Positions 6,501 to 9,076 of a DNA stretch of 9,076 nucleotides are shown here, one piece after another. How positions within the stretch are numbered: the stretch's first letter is position 1; every line of letters starts with the position of its first letter. Source of the DNA: Planctomycetota bacterium (GTDB lineage Bacteria; Planctomycetota; Phycisphaerae; Phycisphaerales; SM1A02); NCBI GenBank assembly GCA_022567855.1, contig JADFGE010000002.1, forward strand, positions 1 to 9,076, in the 5' to 3' direction. The position numbers were made by a program, and so were the translations under genes. Below the pieces are notes generated by a model. That model searched no databases. It had not been told where the DNA came from and worked only from the letters and a program-made list of their open reading frames with translations.

Positions 6501-8649
6501 CAATCGGCGAGGTCGTAGCAATAAGTTCGTTGAGCAGGCCGAGCACTTCCGATGCCTTGGTGTTCCGAAGCGGCATAAGCCGACCGGTACGGGCCGGCGG
6601 AAGCAATCGCCGCGCTTCGGTGAGTGATTGCTCGTAGGTGCGCACCGATGCGCTTTTGCCTGAGACAAGCAGGTTGCCGGTCAACGAATCAAACTCGACG
6701 TTCGGCGGGGGCATCTCCTGTGGATCAAGCCCCTCGATGCGGCGTTGATAGACAAAGTCCGTCTTCTGCATCAACTGGTGCGGATCCAAGCCGGCGACCG
6801 CAAGCACGCGGAACTGGAAATCATCGGGGCTTGGCTGATCGAGCGTCTTGATCAACGACTCGATCGTTTCAAACTGCGTGGGTAGCGCTGTTACAACCAG
6901 GGTATCGAGTTGATCGATCGGCTCGATGGTCGGCGCAACAAACTCCATGCCGTCATGAGGCTCTAGCAATTGGCGAACAAGTGACGTCAACGGCGCGACC
7001 ATCCGGCTGGGCGTGGTATTGGCGATGACGAATTGACGGGTTTGGCGGTCGACGACGGTGTTTGATTGGACCATCTGGAGGACATCGTTGAAGCGATCGA
7101 GCGCTTGAGATGATCCGATCGCGGTGAGAACACGAGATTCGTTATCGAGCCGAACGTCCAGTTGCCAGCGTGGTTCGTTGGTATCGACCTGCTCGTCATA
7201 GAGATCCTTCGCGCGTTTGAGCGTCACGGCCGGATCAGGTGTGGTCAGTCGCGACAAGCGCACTTGGCGATCAATTTTGATCTGCGTGTCCAGCACGGTC
7301 AGCAGCGCTTTGACAGCGGCGACATCTTCAACGAGGCCGGAGACGATAAGCGTTCGGCCGTCGGGCCCCGGGACGAGCTTGGTGGCGATGGCCTGTCGGC
7401 CGTTGAGCAAACTGCGAACCGCGTCGGCCAATGCGTTCGGATCAGCGTATTGCAAAGGTATGGCGGCGATACTGCGCTGGGGTTGCGGTGTTCGTGTAAT
7501 ACCGCCGTCGATCTCGCTGAGCAGGGCTTCGGCTTCGGCCATGGCCGCATCGGTGCCGACGATGGTGATCTTGCCAACTTCATCAAGGGGGATGATGGCC
7601 GGTCGCTGGTCCTCCGGCAGCGTTGCGTACAGTTGGTTGAGTCGGGTGACCGCCTGACTCGGGGCAAGTTGCACAAGCTGGAACGTTCGCACGGTTCGGC
7701 CGCTTCCGGGGCCGATCGCCGGTACATCAAGCAGCGCGATCGTCTCGCGCAACTTTTCGATCCGGGCCCGAACGCCTTTGGCGATGATGGTGTTGGTGCG
7801 TTCGTCGAAGGAGATGCTGAGCCCCGGCATGCTCTCCTCGGTCGTCTTGACCTGCTTCCCTTTCGGATCGGTGACGTACTTCTCGATGCGTTTGCTCATG
7901 AGGGCCTTGAGCGGCTCCATCAGATCCTTGGCCTTGGCGTGCTTGATGGGGAAGATCTCGACGGTGTCTTCCGGGTTTTCGCGATCGAGCTCTTGAACGA
8001 TCAGGAGAAGTCGGCGAACCTGGGCCGCGGTCTCGGTGATCACCAGCGAGTTCTGCTGCTCCATCGCGGCCACCGAGCCGTATTCTGCGACCATCATGGC
8101 GAGCTTCTCGGCCAGCGGCTTGGCCATCGCGATGTTCAGCGGGAAAACAACGGTGATGATCTCGTTGGGGGCGACGTCTTGCGGCACTTGTCCAACAAAC
8201 AGGGGCAATGCCTCGCGCTGCATCTCGGTCAACTTCTGGAGGTACAGCATGTTCTCGGAGACACGCAGCATCACGCCGTTCGCCTGGAGGATCGTGTTGA
8301 GCACTTCCAAAGCCTCGGGAACCGTGTAGCCTTTGGGATCCAAGTAGTCCAGACGACGATCGGGAACGTCGGTCTCCTTGATCACCGGCAGCCCGGACGC
8401 GCGCGAGAAGAAATCGATCACCTGATCGAGCGTCGCGCCCTTAAAATTGAAGCGGATCAACGCCGGCTCGTCGGCGGCGGGATTGCCGGGCGGGTTGGTC
8501 GCATCCTGGGCTTGTGCAGCCGGTGGTGGGATCTCGCCGGCAGCGCTGGGATCGTTCTGCCAGGCGTGGACAGTGCTCGCCACGGAAAATGTCAGGATCA
8601 GACTTGCGAACATCGGCACGGCAGTTACACGCAGGGTCATTGGCCGCAT
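1..8649 (-). CDS. Giant secretin-like protein: signal peptide, N0-like domain and about 34 N1-like repeats (3' end outside window)
   Basis: I read this frame codon by codon from 8649 to 1 and found no stop. An in-frame TAA at 8658-8656 precedes it. Residues below count from the Met at 8649. Residues 1-29 look like a signal peptide, 30-63 are a Pro/Ala-rich linker, and 64-139 resemble the secretin N0 (STN) domain. From about 164 to the edge I delimit some 34 N1-like repeats, each with an opening strand (IFPLKxARA type), a core such as TNSLIV or SKTLIV, and a closing helix ending in LD. GspD and PilQ carry only a few such domains, in the periplasmic part of the secretin that recruits substrate and inner-membrane partners. 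No pore-domain signature (VPxLGDIPxLG type) is visible; it may lie beyond position 1 or be missing. I saw a single Cys, at codon 1020-1018. A periplasmic location is likely. Family assignment is firm, function is inferred. The start could instead be at 8640. Confidence 0.9.
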   Translation of the reverse strand, partial: MRPMTLRVTAVPMFASLILTFSVASTVHAWQNDPSAAGEIPPPAAQAQDATNPPGNPAADEPALIRFNFKGATLDQVIDFFSRASGLPVIKETDVPDRRLDYLDPKGYTVPEALEVLNTILQANGVMLRVSENMLYLQKLTEMQREALPLFVGQVPQDVAPNEIITVVFPLNIAMAKPLAEKLAMMVAEYGSVAAMEQQNSLVITETAAQVRRLLLIVQELDRENPEDTVEIFPIKHAKAKDLMEPLKALMSKRIEKYVTDPKGKQVKTTEESMPGLSISFDERTNTIIAKGVRARIEKLRETIALLDVPAIGPGSGRTVRTFQLVQLAPSQAVTRLNQLYATLPEDQRPAIIPLDEVGKITIVGTDAAMAEAEALLSEIDGGITRTPQPQRSIAAIPLQYADPNALADAVRSLLNGRQAIATKLVPGPDGRTLIVSGLVEDVAAVKALLTVLDTQIKIDRQVRLSRLTTPDPAVTLKRAKDLYDEQVDTNEPRWQLDVRLDNESRVLTAIGSSQALDRFNDVLQMVQSNTVVDRQTRQFVIANTTPSRMVAPLTSLVRQLLEPHDGMEFVAPTIEPIDQLDTLVVTALPTQFETIESLIKTLDQPSPDDFQFRVLAVAGLDPHQLMQKTDFVYQRRIEGLDPQEMPPPNVEFDSLTGNLLVSGKSASVRTYEQSLTEARRLLPPARTGRLMPLRNTKASEVLGLLNELIATTSPIDPSRTVPAPTIEVIEHTNSLYVIAEPSQHQMVDQLLQQLDTPDRFDRQVRLLRLTARMPEELLVRTRALYEEQVDVDEPQWELTTRFDSQTRELTLIGSSAAMDRFSNVMRMIESNAVVDRETRQYDILNATPSRIVSPLSSLAKQMLQPRDGTEFIAPTLEPIDQLDLLIITALPEQFATIDSLISTLDERSPEDYQFRVIALSGSDPQQLMLKADYIYQRRIEGLDPDEMPAPTVEFDSLTGNLLVSGNSASVRTYEQSLGEARRLLPPARTGRLIELRNAKASEVIGPLEELIASTAPVDPSRTIPAPTIELIERTNSLYVVAEAAQLQMVERYVKQLDTFELTVLPPLRLIQVRAADAAQLAGMLRKRYDARPAEQRREKPVTIDADAATNTLIVTTHTEIFDEIREFVDGVNRSGDAQAERETMIFPLKLARAVDLAKAMDKLYPQPPMPLDRRGRPLPHLQEPKEVHVSAEPATNTLIIEAPAERRAQFEALVEQLDRVELPPTAELRTYHIERGDPTQIARTLSDLARQGVMSAQPTDGSKAVQIIIQAEPISKTLIVAGDEVTFAKTEQMLKDLQAVPVQRSLRVIEVTGADPQELADRALRLYKEQTADIPDATGVSVEVDHDNASLLVVAEDEAIFRFTAILNQLQQSIGPPPEVRLIALEYVDATEVVEFVTGLAESELSTIGGRRGPPPVLYAIERTNSVLIAARREQHEIIRALIRSLDQPQTQDMPPLRILQLRNADAVNLATALMRQYNQRPVEEKQAKPVNIAADPQTNTLIIAAHPDMLPQIQAIVEELNRADRMDTEGREIRIFPLKIARAQELAKTIDEMYPQPPMPRDSRGRPRPDLQLPREVVVRADVQTNSLIVDASSQRMAGFEKLVEQLDRQKIVEDTEIRTYQVIYADLNGLAKTLRDLATTTQLGSAARDRRVPINITTEPVSKTLVVSGPTDIFETVEKLLRDLDVHRAGPATSLRFFKLQSARAETLAPMLREILVARMREDVPEAGNDIASLLNVSADRKTNTLIISAPEAIMPVAEETIRQLDSGTASIGDPIVRIKPLTFADAREVSQALSQAIRSLISKVTGEPIDAKILTSPGANALILVGLEADLQEIEKLIEPLDARPAMDAIDARTFKLTYADAATIAPVVDRLLTDQQETDPRIIMERIRRSRGQIDLTPKVRVEVDQRTNSLIVSGPQQTVALAETLIAQLDQPDEMSQRTIRTFTPTNADPIALSQTVQRVVESGKPSGRRTTLQLITDPQSGAVVVAGTEEEVQEALALLEEWDGHALRPPQMDLQVITLQHSDAAVVAQVVNPMLRDQSRWPSDLKAIARARIPVGQPTVSADRLMNRLLISAPSQLMPIARQLIAQLDQPRPGESAVDVRIFNLTQAQATDVAAALRSAMEAKARNVPGSLAATITAEASSNSVLVTATPEQLIEIESIIRSLDSGTALDQVQVRTVFLQYARAESVAPVVEQLLAPKSEVNVNLLPTWLRAQIIQAEMRDGGEPQVRVAADVRLNAVVISGPPALLDVAEQMVAQLDVDPTALDGAVTRSVRVLTVDNADATELAMNLRAIFDEQDQIDPPPTIRVDTASNSLLVRATDEQFATIEQIAMQIDQATIATSRQMQMITIDPSKASAAEVARTLQRMLGRRGGSKVQVITLQQLLERRRSKGGEPDPPGPSSALPMPVWPAIAAQVFAVQDDAAAKELANVVPDAIAELSDVTIAVDPETNSLIIIGSPRAIDRITQLVRQLESQLPAAPSEIRYVGLPQVVDAPAVANLINQTLQRMTPVGGRRGDLRRRVSVIADATNNALIVACSDIDFEVVGDLIAALSQSVAVDEIVVKIYPLRTITAERAAESVRQMIAPDAPSRRRGRQAQRMRDLALTLLVDGQTIEAVFDPNRVRVSTDAHTNSLIVIGPSEAITFVDQFIELLDQTPINVQTTLKLYPLQHARGQDIEQVFRRIFRTRFQSMRGQLGPTAIQPEFSVDQRTNTLLVTAAPEQLAEIDALLEQLDRKQGGDRHPLRLIELKAAQPQQAAEILEKVVIGSDQNRRAETMIVHDNATGLLLVRAADDVMAEIDELLKEIDRPPTTQYKVRTIVLERADASAVATALQRLYDDRAKIASSGRGRRAQSRRVSIIGDRNSNTILVAANDDD
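1306..1515 (-). other. Pro-rich insertion inside repeat R25
   Basis: Between the opening half of R25 (residues about 2349-2378) and its core TNSLIIIG lie about 70 extra residues. They start with VQVITLQQLLERRRSKGG, pass through a Pro/Gly/Ser stretch (EPDPPGPSSALPMP) and end with a helical, acidic part (DDAAAKELANVVPDAIAEL). The insertion could be a flexible linker, a small extra domain or the remnant of a fused repeat. Confidence 0.55.
3586..4284 (-). repeat. Cassette 2, copy B: repeats R14-R16 with a PQPPMP loop
   Basis: Residues about 1456-1688 match copy A in order: PPLRILQLRNADAVNL with TNTLIIAA; IRIFPLKIARAQELAK with MYPQPPMPRDSRGRP, TNSLIVDA and LVEQLDR; and EIRTYQVIYADL with PVSKTLVVSG. 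About half the residues are identical by eye, so this duplication is older than that of cassette 1. Confidence 0.85.
4306..4740 (-). repeat. N1-like repeats R12-R13, related to the last two repeats of cassette 1
   Basis: R12 (about 1304-1377) contains SLRVIEVTGADPQEL and NASLLVVAE and resembles the third repeat of cassette 1 (FRVIALSGSDPQQL). R13 (about 1380-1448) contains VRLIALEYVDATEV, a GGRRGPPP loop and ERTNSVLIAA, and resembles the fourth repeat of cassette 1 (GRLIELRNAKASEV, ERTNSLYVVA). The pair therefore stands in the same place before cassette 2 copy B as the end of cassette 1 does before copy A. Confidence 0.7.
4747..5454 (-). repeat. Cassette 2, copy A: repeats R9-R11 with a PQPPMP loop
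   Basis: Residues about 1066-1301 contain three repeats. R9 starts PPLRLIQVRAADAAQL and has TNTLIVTT; R10 starts MIFPLKLARAVDLAK, carries the loop LYPQPPMPLDRRGRP and has TNTLIIEA then LVEQLDR; R11 starts ELRTYHIERGDP and has the variant core PISKTLIVAG. The same order and the same three special features recur 390 residues (1,170 bp) later. Confidence 0.85.
5461..6366 (-). repeat. Cassette 1, copy B: second tandem 906-bp unit
   Basis: Residues about 762-1063 repeat cassette 1 directly after copy A, with the matching landmarks DRQVRLLRLT, LYEEQVDVDEPQW, TPSRIVSPLSSLAKQ, LEPIDQLDLLIITALP, YQRRIEGLDPDEMPAP, VEFDSLTGNLLVSG and RTNSLYVVAE. By eye roughly two thirds of residues are identical, highest in the third repeat and lowest in the first. 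There is no obvious length change between the copies, so the duplication is in frame and recent compared with the other repeats. Confidence 0.9.
6367..7272 (-). repeat. Cassette 1, copy A: 906-bp unit of four N1-like repeats
   Basis: Residues about 460-761 contain four repeats in the order R5-R6-R7-R8. Landmarks are DRQVRLSRLT, LYDEQVDTNEPRW, TPSRMVAPLTSLVRQ, IEPIDQLDTLVVTALP, YQRRIEGLDPQEMPPP, VEFDSLTGNLLVSG and RTNSLYV-type HTNSLYVIAE. Each landmark recurs in the next copy at an offset of 302 residues (906 bp). The DNA is also clearly similar, for example around 6601-6750 against 5695-5844. Confidence 0.9.
7288..8160 (-). repeat. N1-like repeats R1-R4
   Basis: Four repeats at about residues 164-223, 230-309, 319-381 and 392-454. 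R1 (VVFPLNIAMAKPLAEKL, QQNSLVITE, LIVQELD) and R2 (EIFPIKHAKAKDL, RTNTIIAKG, TIALLD) are the most canonical NolW/Secretin_N copies. R2 has a longer loop rich in Lys/Thr/Glu. R3 and R4 are shorter (GKITIVGTD; GRTLIVSGL). This is the arrangement expected for the N1-N2-N3 part of an ordinary secretin; the extra repeats follow it. Confidence 0.75.
8233..8460 (-). other. Secretin N0-like (STN-type) domain
   Basis: Residues 64-139 read LIRFNFKGATLDQVIDFFSR, then a strand (LPVIKE), a middle part DYLDPKGYTVPEALEVLNTI and a closing pair of strands VMLRVSENMLYLQK. An opening 'F.FKGATLDQV' strand-helix, a helix after 'YTVPEAL' and a final 'VSENMLYL' hairpin are the usual layout of the secretin/TonB short N-terminal domain. 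In secretins this is the innermost periplasmic ring, contacted by GspC or PilP. It occurs once, directly before the repeats, as in a normal secretin. Confidence 0.75.
8563..8649 (-). other. Signal peptide of the giant protein
   Basis: The N-terminus is MRPMTLR, followed by a hydrophobic stretch (VPMFASLILTFSVAS) and VHA before WQ. This is a basic n-region, an h-region and a Val-x-Ala cleavage site, predicting Sec export and cleavage after residue 29. No lipobox Cys is present, so it is not a lipoprotein. The mature protein starts with an Ala/Pro/Asn-rich, apparently disordered linker of about 34 residues. Confidence 0.8.
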
Positions 8650-8698
8650 TCTCCATTACTCCAGGAAAAGCAGGAGGTGTGTCTGAAACGAAGGGGAC
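8650..8698 (-). other. Short intergenic gap, probably inside an operon
   Basis: Forty-nine bases separate the stop of the GspC/PilP-like gene from the start of the giant gene. Apart from the two GGAG motifs I see no hairpin followed by T residues and no convincing promoter boxes. The two genes are probably transcribed together. A weak internal promoter cannot be excluded by eye. Confidence 0.5.
8651..8662 (-). promoter_or_regulatory. Two GGAG ribosome-binding motifs that decide between two starts
   Basis: On the minus strand GGAG lies at 8662-8659, 9 nt before the ATG at 8649-8647. A second GGAG lies at 8654-8651, 10 nt before the ATG at 8640-8638. Both spacings are acceptable. I prefer 8649 because it gives two Arg residues ahead of the hydrophobic signal core (MRPMTLR); starting at 8640 would remove three residues and leave one Arg. 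Confidence 0.55.
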
Positions 8699-9076
8699 TC
8701 AGGGCTTGACGGGGGATCGTTGGCTCAACCGCTGCCCGACCGAAACAGTGAATCGCTGCTGGTCGCGGCGAAACTCAGCCGTCTCACCGACGGCCCCCAC
8801 GAGCACCAGGTCCCGCAAGGTTTCACCGACAGCGAGCCTTCGGGATTCACCTGTTTGTGGATTGAGCAGCCAAACCTCCAGGCCCTGCGGTCCGGATGCC
8901 ACGCCGGTCAGCGTCCATTGGTCCTGTGACACAGCGGCCACGGCGGCGGGTGTCGGCGACCCAGAAGACTCCGCCTGGGGCGGCACACGAAAGAGGTTGC
9001 TGCGGGCCAATGCTAAATATGGGTCAAAGGCGCTGGCGTCGTAGGCCGTCAACACCGGCTCACTCGGCGATTGTTT
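8699..9076 (-). CDS. GspC/PilP-like secretion or pilus assembly protein, C-terminal part (5' end outside window)
   Basis: The frame is open from the right edge to a TGA at 8701-8699, giving 125 visible residues. A GTG at 9055 could act as a start, but the frame continues upstream and the fragment is too short for a whole family member, so it is probably an internal Val. Visible residues 18-33 read DPY..ARSNLFRVPP, like the segment before the homology region of GspC and PilP. A Ser/Pro/Ala-rich linker follows (about 35-50). Residues 54-117 then have the small beta-rich pattern of that region: WTLTGVASGP, a strand ending NPQTGESRRL, the AVGETL turn and a last strand RFTVSVGQRL. In known systems this domain sits in the periplasm, anchored at the inner membrane, and binds the secretin N0/N1 region. 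Its position 49 bp upstream of the secretin-like gene on the same strand fits that job. I rely on pattern and context, not a database match; a different small periplasmic protein is possible. Confidence 0.6.
   Translation of the reverse strand, partial: KQSPSEPVLTAYDASAFDPYLALARSNLFRVPPQAESSGSPTPAAVAAVSQDQWTLTGVASGPQGLEVWLLNPQTGESRRLAVGETLRDLVLVGAVGETAEFRRDQQRFTVSVGQRLSQRSPVKP

Noticed and set aside
1..8160. Regular recurrence of short words such as ttgatcgag and gagcttctcgat, suggesting a CRISPR array or DNA repeat family
   Set aside because: The words encode the repeated LDQ/LDR and EKL segments at domain ends; spacing varies with repeat length and the frame is kept, so this is protein-level repetition.
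8441..8656. Minus-strand open frame starting ATGGAGAAT, overlapping the start of the giant gene
   Set aside because: It is out of frame with the giant gene and its Arg/Asp/Cys-rich translation looks like a shadow. The overlapping frame gives a convincing signal peptide instead.
8650..8698. Possible terminator or riboswitch between the two genes
   Set aside because: Only 49 bases, with no stable hairpin or T run visible; too short for a riboswitch.
7162..8709. 515-codon open frame on the plus strand, opposite the N-terminal part of the giant gene
   Set aside because: It lies exactly in register with the minus-strand codons, so it stays open simply because Leu TTA/CTA and Ser TCA are rare in that gene. 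Its translation has no recognisable domain and no good ribosome-binding site was evident.

Overview
The window is almost entirely one gene on the minus strand. An open frame runs without a stop from a start at 8649 (or 8640) to the left edge at position 1, giving at least 2,883 codons, and its 3' end lies outside the window. The N-terminus has a signal peptide, a Pro/Ala-rich linker and a secretin N0-like (STN-type) domain. After that, by my hand count, come about 34 consecutive copies of an N1-like (NolW/Secretin_N-type) repeat. Each repeat is about 65-90 residues, with an opening strand such as 'IFPLKxARA', a core close to 'xTNSLIVxA' and an ending close to 'IExLIxxLD'. Classical GspD/PilQ secretins have only a few such domains. 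No outer-membrane secretin pore domain is visible in the window, and the repeats continue to the edge.

Layout, from right to left in the direction of transcription. 9076-8699: C-terminal part of a GspC/PilP-like protein. 8698-8650: a short intergenic gap with two GGAG ribosome-binding motifs and no terminator. 8649-8461: signal peptide and linker. 8460-8233: N0-like domain. 8160-7288: repeats R1-R4. 7272-5461: two tandem copies of a 906-bp cassette of four repeats each. 5454-3586: two related blocks 1,170 bp apart. 3564-1: about 14 more diverged repeats, one carrying a Pro-rich insertion with a run of eight G (coding strand).

Gene order, GspC/PilP-like then secretin-like, is that of type II secretion and type IV pilus loci. 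The small protein would be the inner-membrane/periplasmic partner that contacts the secretin N-domains. The giant would be exported to the periplasm and form either a greatly lengthened secretin or a repeat scaffold. This is inference; only the domain patterns are seen.

The organism is a diderm bacterium with moderately high GC. Oversized proteins annotated with secretin short domains are familiar from Planctomycetota, so I lean that way, but the window holds no phylogenetic marker. No RNA genes, mobile elements or CRISPR arrays were seen. The long plus-strand open frames are antisense shadows of the giant gene.
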